Source: Limnomonas spitsbergensis
Lineage: Eukaryota; Chlorophyta; Chlorophyceae; Chlamydomonadales
NCBI GenBank assembly: GCA_037349105.1
Contig: JAYJMM010000083.1
Coordinates: 434,001 to 498,000, forward strand
Reading direction: 5' to 3'
Length of the DNA: 64,000 nt
The notes under the pieces were generated by a model that ran no database searches, had not been told where the DNA came from, and worked only from the letters and a program-made list of their open reading frames with translations. Below, piece by piece: positions 21,606 to 32,517 of the stretch (its first letter is position 1; every line of letters begins with the position of its first letter). The position numbers were made by a program, and so were the translations under genes.

Positions 21606-24600
21606 ATGGGAGCCCGCACGTTCGTTGGACCGGGCGTTGGATTCGGTGAGATATGAACCAGGCACCAGCAGCCGGCCATCCTCTACCGATATCCTATGTC
21701 ATAAGGTCGGGGCTAATGCATGCGCCTAGACCCCTGGCAGCCATCCTGGCCGACCCTGTGGCCTGGTTAGCCATTTGGAAGCATAATATAAGAGTCATGT
21801 CTGTACATCTACGCCCCTCCTTGCAGCACCCACCCCCTCCAATGGTGTCACTGCAGCAGTAACCTTACCCATGCAAACCATAACCATGCATCCTCTACCC
21901 ATTCACCCTCCACCCATGCAACTCTATGCCTCACGTGCTTGCACACTCTATGTAATACCATATACTCATGCAAACTCCACTCATGCCATCTCCACGCATG
22001 CACCCTCTTTTCATGCACCCTCTGCTCATACACCCTCTACTCATGCACCCTGTATCAGTGATTTTTTAGGGATTTTGACAATTAATTGTTGGGGCCCGAA
22101 ATCCTCAAAACCAGTGCCGCAGGCCCGAACATCCCTGAAATTTCAATCTTTCACGCTCATTTTCGGAATGTTTTTTTTACCAAGCGACCACGTTGGACTC
22201 AAAGACCGATAATTGCTCGATACCGTGTTTTGTTGCGAGTCGTACCCAGCACCGACTTAAAGAATCACTGCCTTGTACCCATGCCCCTATACCCATGCCC
22301 CTGGACCCATGACCCTGGACCCATGACCCTGGACCCATGACCCTGGACCCATGCCCCTGGACCCATGCCCCTGGACCCATGCCCCTGGACCCATGACCCT
22401 GGACCCATGACCCTGGACCCATGACCCTGGACCCATGACCCTGGACCCATGACCCTGGACCCATGACCCTGGACCCATGCCCCTGGACCCATGCCCCTGG
22501 ACCCATGACCCTGTACCCATGATGACCCTGGACCCATGCCCCTGTACCCATGCCCCTGTACCCATGCCCCTGGACCCATGATGACCCTGGACCCATGCCC
22601 CTGTACCCATGACCCTGTACCCATGCCCCTGTACCCATGACCCTGTACCCATGTCCCTGTACCCATGATCCTGTACCCATGCCCCTGTACCCATGCCCCT
22701 GTACCCATGACCCTGTACCCACGCCCCTGGACCCATGCCCCTATACCCATGCCCCTGTACCCGTGCCCCTGGACCCATGCCCCTGGACCCATGCCCCTGG
22801 ACCCATGCCCCTGGACCCGTGCCCCTGGACCCGTGCAACATCTTGACCGTGCCCCCGTAGTCCTCTACCGGTGCACCCTCTACCCGTGCACCCTGCCTAT
22901 GCACCTGAACAATCACTGCCTTCTTGCTGTTTCTCTCAAGTCGCACGCGCATCTGCCTGTCCACCCTCTACCCTTGCACCGTTCCTATGCACCAGACCAA
23001 TCACAGCCGCCTTGCTGTTTCTCTCGAGTCGCACGCCCATCTGCCTGCCCAGCAAGAGCTCCTTGTCATTATTGTTTGATTTGATTGAAAGCGGGACCCT
23101 CCAACATGACAATATTGCATTGAGCCATTGACACACCCACGGCAGGCCTGTAGTCTGAGCAGCATGGGCAGGCTTGACATGCGTCTTACACTGTCTGTCT
23201 GTGCATGCCTGAATGTACAAAGAGACTGATTCAGTGCTGTGCAGTGTGCAATTGCGCCCTACATCCAAAATCGTGTTAGTAATTACTCTCTCTTACTTTT
23301 AAAAGTAGCTGAAATCGCCTTGAAATTACAGTGACTGAAACTCAGCTACGTAATTCAGCCACCGCAAGGACCATAATCGGCACAGCACTGGATTGAATGC
23401 TCTCAACCCCTGGTAGCCTGTAGCCAGGAGGAGGATGCTCCCTCTTGCAGCCAGGCATGCCTTATCTGCCTTTAGAAGATTTGATGCAGAGTGGCTCATT
23501 GACAACATTTGGGCCCAGCCTGCACATTTCTGTTTCGTATTTTGAAACAACACGGCGCGCTGTCATTTGGAAATTTGGATTGAAATTGTTATTTCCGTAC
23601 TTTGTGCGGCCCATTAGCTCCTGAAGTCATTGTCGATGTGTCTTGTGCAGGGGCTGGCGCCGGCTGTGGCTTTGGCATAGGCTGGGGATTTGGAGGTGCG
23701 GCCTTGATGCTTGAATGCTCCTCGATATGGCTGACTGCAAGAGCTTTGCTAGCAGGAAGCATGCTTGCCTCGCTCGCACATCTGCATTTTTCCTCATTTG
23801 TTTTTTCCTGTCCCCAGGTGTTTGTATCGTTCTTTTCTCCCAACCCTTTAGGTTAGTTAGGGGCCCACGCGGCCAAGCCTTTTTTGAGCAGGGCCCAGAG
23901 GTTTAACATCATTGACCTGCACGTGCTCTGCTGCTCACGCCATCGGTTGCAAGCCATGATGGCCGCCGAATGGAGGCAGCCCGGCAGTCTTCCCAAATTG
24001 ATTTGAAGCGGATGAAGCGAAGCACTGAGAGTCACCTGAACTTATCCTAAATCCCTAAATATCTACTAAATGTCTACCTAAGTACCTAAATATCTACCTA
24101 AATATCACTTGTTTTCTCCTCACCCTCCATGCGTTACTTCAGGGGGTCCTATTGGCGTGGCAGGCATGGGCGTTGGTGAGTGGCATACCTGACCTTTTGA
24201 GCACGCTTCTGCTGCAATCCAGCTACATCACAGCCTGTGCCCCGGGGGGGCTGGTGCAGAACGGCCCACCGCCCGTAGGCCGGTCAAGGTCTCAATGAGT
24301 TCAGTGTTGGGCGTCTTGCCGCCCCCTGAAGGTGGTCTGATGCTCGCTGACAGGAGCAGTGAAGGGGGCACTGAGTTGCAAGCGCAAACAGGGTTTACCC
24401 GTTAAGAGGGTTTATCCAGTCCTCGGGACTTGCCTGGTGGGCGGTGTTTATTTTAATGGGTACCAGACCACCATTCCTGATCCGCCCCGCAGCCAACCCT
24501 GGGCCGATTCCCACCAAACCTGGGCTGGCCTCCGGCCGGTGGCCCAAGCAGCAGGGCTGGACGCATCAAGGGCTTGTGGCCGGGGGGCACAGTGTAGCTG

Positions 24601-27600
24601 AACTGTACCTGACAGTGGTATCCCACATACTAAAATACACAATGGCACCCGTGGTGGGAAGCCTTGCAGGGTGAGTCTAGTGGGTTTCAAAGAAGGGAAG
24701 ACGACTACGTTCCGCAGCGGTATAAGGGTTACAGAAACAATGTGCCATGAGTGGCATGAGGGTTACAGAAACAATGTGCCATGAGTGGCATGAGGGTTAC
24801 AGAAACAATGTGCCATGAGTGGCATGAGGGTTACAGAAACAATGTGCCATGAGTGGCATGAGGGTTACAGAAACAATGTGCCATGAGTGGCATGAGGGTT
24901 ACAGAAACAATGTGCCATGAGTGGCATGAGGGTTACAAAAACAATGTGCCATGAGTGGCATGAGGGTTACAGAAACAATGTGCCATGAGTGGCATGAGGG
25001 TTACAGAAACAATGTGCCATGAGTGGCATGAGGGTTACAGAAACAATGTGCCATGAGTGGCATGAGGGTTACAGAAACAATGTGCCATGAGTGGCATGAG
25101 GGTTACAGAAACAATGTGCCATGAGTGGCATGAGGGTTACAGAAACAATGTGCCATGAGTGGCATGAGGGTTACAGAAACAATGTGCCATGAGTGGCATG
25201 AGGGTTACAGAAACAATGTGCCATGAGTGGCATGAGGGTTACAGAAACAATGTGCCATGAGTGGCATGAGGGTTACAGAAACAATGTGCCATGAGTGGCA
25301 TGAGGGTTACAGAAACAATGTGCCATGAGTGGCATGAGGGTTACAGAAACAATGTGCCATGAGTGGCATGAGGGTTACAGAAACAATGTGCCATGAGTGG
25401 CATGAGGGTTACAGAAACAATGTGCCATGAGTGGCATGAGGGTTACAGAAACAATGTGCCATGAGTGGCATGAGGGTTACAGAAACAATGTGCCATGAGT
25501 GGCATGAGGGTTACAGAAACAATGTGCCATGAGTGGCATGAGGGTTACAGAAACAATGTGCCATGAGTGGCATGAGGGTTACAGAAACAATGTGCCATGA
25601 GTGGCATGAGGGTTACAGAAACAATGTGACATGAGTGGCATGAGGGTTACAGAAACAATGTGACATGAGTGGCATGAGGGTTACAGAAACAATGTGCCAT
25701 GAGTGGTATGAGGGTTACAGAAACAATGTGCCATGAGTGGCATGAGGGTTACAGAAACAATGTGCCATGAGTGGCATGAGGGTTACAGAAACAATGTGCC
25801 ATGAGTGGCATGAGGGTTACAGAAACAATGTGCCATGAGTGGCATGAGGGTTACAGAAACAATGTGACATGAGTGGCATGAGGGTTACAGAAACAATGTG
25901 ACATGAGTGGCATGAGGGTTACAGAAACAATGTGACATGAGTGGCATGAGGGTTACAGAAACAATGTGACATGAGTGGCATGAGGGTTACAGAAACAATG
26001 TGACATGAGTGGCATGAGGGTTACAGAAACAATGTGACATGAGTGGCATGAGGGTTACAGAAACAATGTGACATGAGTGGCATGAGGGTTACAGAAACAA
26101 TGTGACATGAGTGGCATGAGGGTTACAGAAACAATGTGACATGAGTGGCATGAGGGTTACAGAAACAATGTGACATGAGTGGCATGAGGGTTACAGAAAC
26201 AATGTGACATGAGTGGCATGAGGGTTACAGAAACAATGTGACATGAGTGGCATGAGGGTTACAGAAACAATGTGACATGAGTGGCATGAGGGTTACAGAA
26301 ACAATGTGACATGAGTGGCATGAGGGTTACAGAAACAATGTGACATGAGTGGCATGAGGGTTACAGAAACAATGTGCCATGAGTGGCATGAGGGTTACAG
26401 AAACAATGTGCCATGAGTGGTATGAGGGTTACAGAAACAATGTGCCATGAGTGGCATGAGGGTTACAGAAACAATGTGCCATGAGTGGCATGAGGGTTAC
26501 AGAAACAATGTGACATGAGTGGCATGAGGGTTACAGAAACAATGTGACATGAGTGGCATGAGGGTTACAGAAACAATGTGACATGAGTGGCATGAGGGTT
26601 ACAGAAACAATGTGACATGAGTGGCATGAGGGTTACAGAAACAATGTGACATGAGTGGCATGAGGGTTACAGAAACAATGTGCCATGAGTGGCATGAGGG
26701 TTACAGAAACAATGTGACATGAGTGGCGGCCGTGTTGCACGGTTACCATGACTGGGGGTCGTAGGTGTTTGTGGGGTGATCTTTAGCTGGGATCTAAAAT
26801 TGGGATCCAGATGCGAGATGCACAACGGGAGATCCTGAAACTCTATTTCTGAGGCCCTTTGAACACATTGAGTCTGCTGTGTAGGGAAGCAGCAGCTTCC
26901 TCTTCTTGAACTGTGAATGGGCATCACATCTGCACAAACCAAAATATAAGGCTTGACCTCCGCGTTCACGCTGCAACGGCAAACTATCATGATTATGCAA
27001 GTACCAAAAATCTTGTAAATGACAACCAAGATGAAGATTCTGCATGATTGCCTGGTGCGTAGGTGGCGGCTGCGGTGTTGGAATCGGGCTTGGGTGGGGC
27101 TGGGGAGCAGCCTATGGCTCCAATTACATCCAAATCGACCCGGAGTTTAAGTCCTCGAAGGAGCACCGTCCTCAGTGGTTGAGACAGCTACAGGTGTGTG
27201 GGATGGCCGCCCCCGCGGTGATGTTTCCAACTCAGTGGTTGAGACAGCTACAGGTGTGTGGGGTGGCTGCGGCCGCAGTGATGTGTCCAGCTCAGTGTTT
27301 GAGCCAACTACAAGTGTGTGGGGTGGCTGCGGCCGCAGTGATGTGTCCAGCTCAGTGTTTGAGCCAACTACAAGTGTGTGGGGTGGCTGCGGCCGCAGTG
27401 ATGTGTCCAGCTCAGTGGTCGTGACAGCTTCAGGTGTGTGGGGTGGCTGCGGCCACAGAGATGTGTCCAGCTCAGTGGTTGAGACAGCTACAGGTGTGTG
27501 GGGTGGCTGTGGCCGCAGTGATGTGTCCAGCTCAGTGTTTGAGCCAACTACAAGTGTGTGGGGTGGCTGCGGCCGCAGTGATGTGTCCAGCTCAGTGGTC

Positions 27601-29218
27601 GTGACAGCTTCAGGTGTGTGGGGTGGCTGCGGCCACAGTGATGTGTCCAGCTCAGTGGTTGAGACAGCTACAGGTGTGTGGGGTGGCTGCGGCCACAGTG
27701 ATGTGTCCAGCTCAGTGGTCGAGACAGCTTCAGGTGTGTGGGGTGGCTGCGGCCACAGTGATGTGTCCAGCTCAGTGGTTGAGACAGCTACAGGTGTGTA
27801 GGGTGGCTGCGGCCGCAGTGATGTCCAGCTCAGTGGTTGAGCTAACTACAGGTGTGTGCGGTGGCTGCGGCCGCAGTGATGTGTCCAGCTCAATGGTGGA
27901 GACAGCTTCAGGTGTGTGGGGTGGCTGCGGCCGCAGTGATGTGTCCAGCTCAGTGGTTGAGACAGCTACAGGTGTGTGGGGTGGCTGCAGCCGCAGTGAT
28001 GTGTCCAGCTCAGTGGTTGAGCCAACTACAGGTGTGTGCGGTGGCTGCGGCCGCAGTAATGTGACCAGCTCAGTGGTTGACACAGCTACAGGTGTGTGGG
28101 GTGGCCGTGGCCGCGGTTATGTGTCCAGCTCGGCGGTTGAGAAAGCTACAGGTGTGTGGGGTGGCTGCGGCCGCAGTGATGTGTCCAGCTCAGTGGTTGA
28201 GCCAATTACAGGTGTGTGCGGTGGCTGCGGCCGCATTGATGTGTCCAGCTCGGTGGTTGACACAGCTACAGGTGTGTGGGTACGCCTCGGCCGCATTGAT
28301 GTGTCCAGCTCGGTGGTTGAGACAACTACAGGTGTGTGGGGTGGCCACGGCCGCAGTGATGTGTCCAGCTCAGTGGTTGAGACAGCTACAGGTGTGTAGG
28401 GTGGCTGCGGCCGCATTGATGTGTCCAGCTCAGTGGTTGAGACAGCTACAGGTGTGTGCGGTGGCTGCGGCCGCAGAGATGTGTCCAGCTCAGTGGTTGA
28501 GCCAACTACAGGTGTGTTCGGTGGCTGCGGCCGCAGTGATGTGTCCAGCTCAGTGGTGGAGACAGCTTCAGGTGTGTGGGGTGGCTGCGGCCGCAGTGAT
28601 GTGTCCAGCTCAGTGGTTGAGACAGCTACAGGTGTGTGGGGTGGCTGCGGCCGCAGTGATGTGTCCAGCTCAGTGGTTGAGCCAACTACAGGTGTGTGCG
28701 GTGGCTGCAGCCGCAGTAATGTGTCCAGCTCGGTGGTTGACACAGCTACAGGTGTGTGGGGTGGCTGCGGCCGCAGTGATGTGTCCAGCTCGGTGGTTGA
28801 GAAAGCTATAGGTGTGTGGGGTGGCTGCGGCCGCATTGATGTGTCCAGCTCAGTGGTTGAGACAGCTACAGGTGTATGCGCGGCTGCGGCTGCCGTGATG
28901 TGTCCAACTCAGTGGTAGACACAGCTACAGGTGTGTGGGTTGCCCGCGGTTGCGGTGATGGTTACAGCTCACTGGTTGAGACAGCTACAGGTGTGTGGGG
29001 TGGCTGCGGCTGCAGTGATGTGTCCAGCTCAGTGGTTGAGACAGCTACAGGTGTGTGGGGTGGCTGCAGCCGCATTGATGTGTCTAGCTCGGTGGTTGAC
29101 ACAGCTACAGGTGTGTGGGGTGGCTGCGGCCGCAGTGATGTGCCCAGCTGCTTAGGAGTATCTGAATCGGATAAGTCTGACAGCACCTGCGCGGCAGCTT
29201 AATGGGCGTGCCATGTAG
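21606..29218 (+). CDS. TGD5: TGD5-like plastid-envelope glycine-rich protein (5 exons)
   Basis: Exons 21,606-21,645, 23,651-23,695, 24,143-24,175, 27,063-27,193 and 29,156-29,218 join in frame (phases 1,1,1,0) to 103 residues. The core holds AGAGCGFGIGWGFGG, then GPIGVAGMGVG, then GGCGVGIGLGWGWGAAYGSN, the glycine-rich double membrane motif of plant TGD5. The N terminus is short (MGARTFVGPGVGFG) and the C terminus is hydrophilic (RPQWLRQLQ plus a 20-residue last exon). TGD5 is a chloroplast-envelope protein of the TGD complex needed for lipid transfer from ER to plastid; it is known only in the green lineage. The first four exons are well supported by similarity; the last exon (acceptor CTGCTTAG) is inferred from phase. 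Introns are 2,005, 447, 2,887 and 1,962 bp, and three carry minisatellites. An alternative is read-through into the 60-bp repeat with a stop at 27,424. Confidence 0.85.
21880..22055. repeat. Degenerate CATGCA-rich short repeat in intron 1
   Basis: Loosely repeated units of 13-16 bp such as CTCATGCACCCTCTA and CCCATGCAACTC. Probably a diverged relative of the 14-bp array that follows. It lies in the first intron of the TGD5-like gene. Confidence 0.6.
22265..22855. repeat. 14-bp minisatellite in TGD5-like intron 1
   Basis: About 42 copies of CCATG(A/C)CCCTG(G/T)AC. Three units make 42 bp, so all frames of either strand stay open and give long Trp/Gly/His/Met artefact frames (up to 225 codons on the minus strand). 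Two units carry an extra ATG triplet (near 22,520 and 22,580). It ends in decayed copies to about 22,900. Confidence 0.95.
23800..23920 (+). repeat. LINE-B 3' end, 5'-truncated copy (intron 2)
   Basis: CGTTCTTTTCTCCCAACCCTTTAGG is followed by a GCCCACGCGGCC-AAGCCTTTTTTGAGCAGGGC and CCAGAGGTTTAACATCATTGACC-type end. The same end is found at 54,540-54,670, 56,455-56,515 and 57,120-57,255 on this strand and at 30,140 and 55,590 on the other. Copies attached to coding sequence (55,590-56,235) show that it is the 3' end of a LINE. Confidence 0.75.
24200..24320 (+). repeat. Dispersed repeat family A, copy in TGD5-like intron 3
   Basis: ACGCTTCTGCTGCAATCCAG, CTACATCACAGCC, then GGTGCAGAACGGCCCACCGC, CCGTAGGCCGGTCAAGG. 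Same family as 16,800-16,960, diverged, with a shortened end. Confidence 0.75.
24455..24610 (-). repeat. Dispersed repeat family A, reverse copy in intron 3
   Basis: In reverse complement it gives the family A order: TACATTTCAGCT-like start, GGCC..CAAGCC, CCGGCCGGAGGCC, then TTTGGT and GGGAATCGGCCC. The nearest relative in the window is 59,265-59,430, which shares the order GGTACCAGACCACC, GGGCCGAT and AAACCTGG-CTGGCCTCCGGCCGG. Confidence 0.75.
24722..26727. repeat. 34-bp minisatellite in TGD5-like intron 3
   Basis: About 59 nearly identical copies of a 34-bp unit: GCATGAGGGTTACAGAAACA followed by ATGTG(C/A)CATGAGTG. The main polymorphism is C or A after ATGTG. C units fill the left side, A units run in blocks (about 25,860-26,360 and 26,500-26,670), with C units between, so block duplication or conversion has occurred. 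In C units TGCCA-TGAG-TGGCA is a small hairpin; the A variant breaks it. It occupies most of intron 3. There are no spacers, so this is not CRISPR-like. Confidence 0.98.
27172..29150. repeat. 60-bp minisatellite carrying a 5' splice site, TGD5-like intron 4
   Basis: About 33 units of 60 bp (a few 57-59). Each unit contains CTCAGTGGTTGAGACAGCTA followed by CAGGTGTGTGGGGTGGCTGC and GGCCGCAGTGATGTGTCCAG. The first unit overlaps the 3' end of TGD5-like exon 4, whose last codons (CAGTGGTTGAGACAGCTACAG) precede GTGTGT. The repeat therefore duplicates the exon end plus its donor site. Alternating unit types (GAGACAGCT, GAGCCAACT, CACAGCT) show higher-order duplication. Because 60 is divisible by three, open frames up to 261 codons appear on both strands; I regard them as artefacts. 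Most units contain the palindrome CTGCGGCCGCAG. Confidence 0.97.
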
Positions 29219-29324
29219 GTGTCTGGGGCCTTTGCAGCGCCAGCCTTTATTTAAACAGGGAGGTTGTTTTCTTTAGGGAGCGGGAAAACATCTGAATTGC
29301 AATGTGGGGAGTATCTTCAGGCAT

Positions 29325-29465
29325 GGTGCTTCTGTTAGCACGCCTCAGCTACAAATCAGATTCATCATGGCCTACGGTCGTAGAGGGCTGGTACAGCAAG
29401 CCCCGCTGCTCGGGGCCTCTGGCCTTTGGCCGGTCAAGGTTTGTCCCCATCAGCCCCGCGAGCAC
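29325..29465 (+). repeat. Dispersed repeat family A, copy
   Basis: Contains TTAGCACGCCTCAGCTACAA, ATGGCCTACGGTCGTAG, GGCTGGTACAGCAAGCCCC and GGCCTTTGGCCGGTCAAGG-TTTGTCCCCATCAGCC. It follows the last TGD5-like exon by about 110 bp and may contribute to the 3' UTR. 29,470-30,130 holds no gene or repeat that I can identify. Confidence 0.8.
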
Positions 29466-31213
29466 CCAGGCGATTTTGCATGCAAAGAAGCACTGATTCG
29501 GTTGCCGTGGCGGCATGCAAGGAGTGGGGCAGTGATGCACATGAGGGCCCTTATCAATGCGTAGCTAGACCCGTCAAGGCCACAACTTAAGCCACTCCTC
29601 AAAAGCCCCGGACTTAAAACAAACCTTGTTGAAATCCCGGTCATTGAACCCCTCATTCTTCAAGTACCAAACCCTCTTCAAGTCAAAATTACTGCCCCCC
29701 TTTCTCGCAGGATCGAGCGACATTCCTGAAGTATGAGAAGCAGGTCACGAGTAAGGAGATGCCGGCTAAGTAGGGGGATTCAATGAAGTTAGGAGATGCA
29801 TCCCAAATATGGCGACGCTGACTGGGAGATGGTGTCCAAGAAGGAGGATCCAATCATGTTTGGACATCAAGTCAGAGAGCTACATTTGTGCAGTCCTAAT
29901 TTTGAATTTCGAAGCTCTAAATTTGGAGGGGGTGCGTGGGCAACTTGTACCTGATAGACTCAGGGTGCTTTGGAGGAACTTGGCAGATTGACACGAATAG
30001 TTTTTGAAAATCCATTTGGCACGTCATTAAATTTTGCTAACGCGTAGGGGGAAATGGGAAGGAACTCATGATCGAGATGCGGTAGCTTGATCAGTCAATG
30101 TTGTACCTTTGGGTAGCTTGATCAGTGAGAAGGTAAAAACATTACACCTCTGGGCCCTACTTAAAAAGGCCCGTTGGTAGAAAATAAAAGGAACGTAGGG
30201 TAAGAGGGAAAGAGGTGAATAATACAAAAAGAAAGAAGTACCCCCCCCCCAAAAAAGGAAAAGGGCAAAAAGGCAGCCCGAGGATACCCGCCCCTCTCAA
30301 GCCTATTGTCACGACGAATGACTGCACCGTGCGTTTGACCGCGCCAACTGTTTTTCGGTTGGAAGTCAGCAGTAAGTAACTGCAGTTTGTGTGAACTTAA
30401 GTAAGTGTGAGAGCCTACTAAGGCGAATCTCAGTTCTGATTCGTTACTTTTTCTTTCTTACAGCAGTTTACAGCCGAAACACTCGTCCTTGTAAATATTG
30501 CTATTGCAAGTTAATCGTCATTTCCAGTAGCAAAGTCTTTTGAGCCAACAAGCTGACCAGTGTGTCAGAAGTAGTTCCACAGCATACCGTATCGCCCTGA
30601 ATCGAAGCTTACCAGAGTGTCAGCAGAAGTTCATCAGCTATATCATTTTCTTGCCCTTAACAAAGGCATATCTATAGACCAGAGTGTCTATATTTCACCA
30701 CCTACCACCATCCCAAAACGACCATACAGCCTTCCTTCAGGCTAACAAGTCGACCAACTGAGTAATCAGAGCAGTCTTCACTCCAAAGCAGTCACTCAGC
30801 AGTGACTCATCACCAGAAGATCTTCGACCACAATCGTCCAGGATCGTCCCAGTAGTCACGTGTACCTCTGGAAATCGAGGCCTAGTGAAAGCTGTCAACA
30901 GTATCGAGAAAGTTCAGGTGAGAAGTGTAGAACTATCACCTGTTATCGAGCTGATATCACTGAGTTACAGCAGTGAGTCGAGAAGCACCCAACTATAAGC
31001 TATGTGAGAGTTTATTAGTCTTTTGTTAAGAAAGAAAAAGTCCGATTAGTTCCACCTCTAGTCGACTGTAGCGGAAATCGGTCGTCAAAACTGATAAAAA
31101 GGTGAAGAATAGATATTTTCATTCCTCCCAGGTACTTAAAAAGGACCAAGAGTTAGTCGGAAGTAGCTATTGAAAGGGTTAAAGCTTATCTGGCTGCTTG
31201 GAAGCTCGGCCGC

Positions 31214-31903
31214 ATGACGCTTGAGAGTGCCTCAGGCACCGGTATCAGCTCGCGCACCAGGTCCCATGACATTGATGGCGCTGGTACATCTGCCGAACCT
31301 ATGGTTGAGAAAGGGGTTCACCCAACTGGTCCTATGGTCCAGGCAGGAGTCGGCAGTAGGTCAGTCAGCAGGCAGAGTAGCAAGGGTAGCAAAGCTCGCC
31401 TCGAGACAATGGCTGCATTGATAGAGCAAGCCACGCCAGCTGAGCAGAAGTGCCTTCAGTTACTTGCAACCACAAACGCAGCAGTCAAAAAGCAGCGAGC
31501 GTCGATGAAACAGATCCCTGAAGATCCGGAAAGGGATAAAAACTATCAGGCCATGAAAGCTGCTGATAAGGCTGTGCTAGAGGAGAGCCAGCATGATGCA
31601 GTCCGACAAGGGCTGGCTACATCCCCTAAGACCATCCAAAAGATGATGTGGGGTTTGGCAAGTGAGGAGGGAGAGATAGTCGCGTCGGCTAATCAAGTTT
31701 ACCGACATTTCAAGGATGCAGCTGACAAGCACAACACACCTTCCAAAATCTCTCGAAATGCTACCATCATGGCCGAGGATTACGCAAGCGCCTCTTCAAA
31801 GGCTGGATCAGCTGGTTCTGTTACAGCTCCTGAGCAACTAGTGGCAGTTACGCAGGATGTAGTGCCAGTAGCCCCTTTCGCTGTCCAAAAGGCAGTGCTT
31901 TAG
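31214..31903 (+). CDS. Gag-like or unknown 229-residue protein inside the insertion
   Basis: A clean 229-codon frame with Met start. The N-terminal 60 residues are polar and low complexity (Gly/Ser, with GSRSVSRQSSKGSKARLE). The middle is strongly helical and charged (MAALIEQATPAEQKCLQLLA, then VKKQRASMKQIPEDPERDK and AMKAADKAVLEESQHDAVRQ), and there is a Ser/Ala/Val tail. No zinc knuckle, protease or membrane span. The size, the charged helical region and its place near the start of an inserted element suggest a capsid (gag-like) protein, but no sequence motif proves it; an ordinary hypothetical protein is possible. Confidence 0.5.
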   Translation: MTLESASGTGISSRTRSHDIDGAGTSAEPMVEKGVHPTGPMVQAGVGSRSVSRQSSKGSKARLETMAALIEQATPAEQKCLQLLATTNAAVKKQRASMKQIPEDPERDKNYQAMKAADKAVLEESQHDAVRQGLATSPKTIQKMMWGLASEEGEIVASANQVYRHFKDAADKHNTPSKISRNATIMAEDYASASSKAGSAGSVTAPEQLVAVTQDVVPVAPFAVQKAVL

Positions 31904-31947
31904 GGGGGCAGGGGGGCGGACGCAAGCAGCGCATTAGGGGGGCAAGG

Positions 31948-32517
31948 GTGCAGTGGTGCAGCATCCAGGCAGTTCTTGCTAGGGGTCAGAGGGATGTGGT
32001 GGTGCAGCATGCAGGGCTGCAGGCAGGTCATGCTTGGGGTAGGTGTGGCTTGCGCACCGACGGTAAGGTGTCAGTCACAAGTGTGGGGGGGACCCCCACA
32101 AGTTCCCAGACAGGTGAGCCGTGGTTTGAAAGGCAAAACCCCCTCTTTGAGAGTGAGGGTCTAGTGCCGCCCGAGACAGGTCTAGCGCCCAGCACCCTCA
32201 ACGAGGACCCACACGAGCCATGTGAGTTGGAAGATCAGGCTGTGCCTAATGCACCCCATTTTGCGCAGACACATGTGATTGGGGAGTGGGAGATTCGGCA
32301 GATGTGGGCTGACACAGGCCAGGCCGCTATGGAGCGTGGCCAGACCATCCCATACTCTGCCCTACCCATGCTGACTGACCGCTGTGAGCAGTTTTCCCCA
32401 TTGTGTGCCCTGAGCCAGGTTGCCCGCGACCAGCGTGACGGGCAGACTAGCCCGTCCTCGAAGAACCGTAGAAATCTGAGCCACTGGTCAGTCCATGCTT
32501 GTTTGATGATATTCTGA
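31948..32517 (+). CDS. Second frame of the insertion (unrecognised)
   Basis: A 189-codon frame 45 bp after the previous one. The first part is Gly-rich and poorly protein-like. The second part is more convincing: FESEGLVPPETGLAPSTLNE, then HVIGEWEIRQMWADTGQAAM and TIPYSALPMLTDRCEQFSPL. No family recognised. It could be the downstream part of a gag-like polyprotein after a frameshift, or decayed sequence. Confidence 0.3.
   Translation: MQWCSIQAVLARGQRDVVVQHAGLQAGHAWGRCGLRTDGKVSVTSVGGTPTSSQTGEPWFERQNPLFESEGLVPPETGLAPSTLNEDPHEPCELEDQAVPNAPHFAQTHVIGEWEIRQMWADTGQAAMERGQTIPYSALPMLTDRCEQFSPLCALSQVARDQRDGQTSPSSKNRRNLSHWSVHACLMIF

Noticed and set aside
22177..22964. Minus-strand Trp/Gly/His-rich repeat proteins of up to 225 codons
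   Set aside because: Open in all minus frames because of the 14-bp array; located in a TGD5-like intron.
24722..26727. CRISPR array (34-bp near-identical repeats)
   Set aside because: Units are directly adjacent with no variable spacers, and the context is a eukaryotic intron.
27175..29202. Long open frames (up to 261 codons) with 20-residue repeats on both strands
   Set aside because: They arise because the 60-bp repeat unit is divisible by three; several frames and both strands are open at once. The repeat lies in a probable intron.
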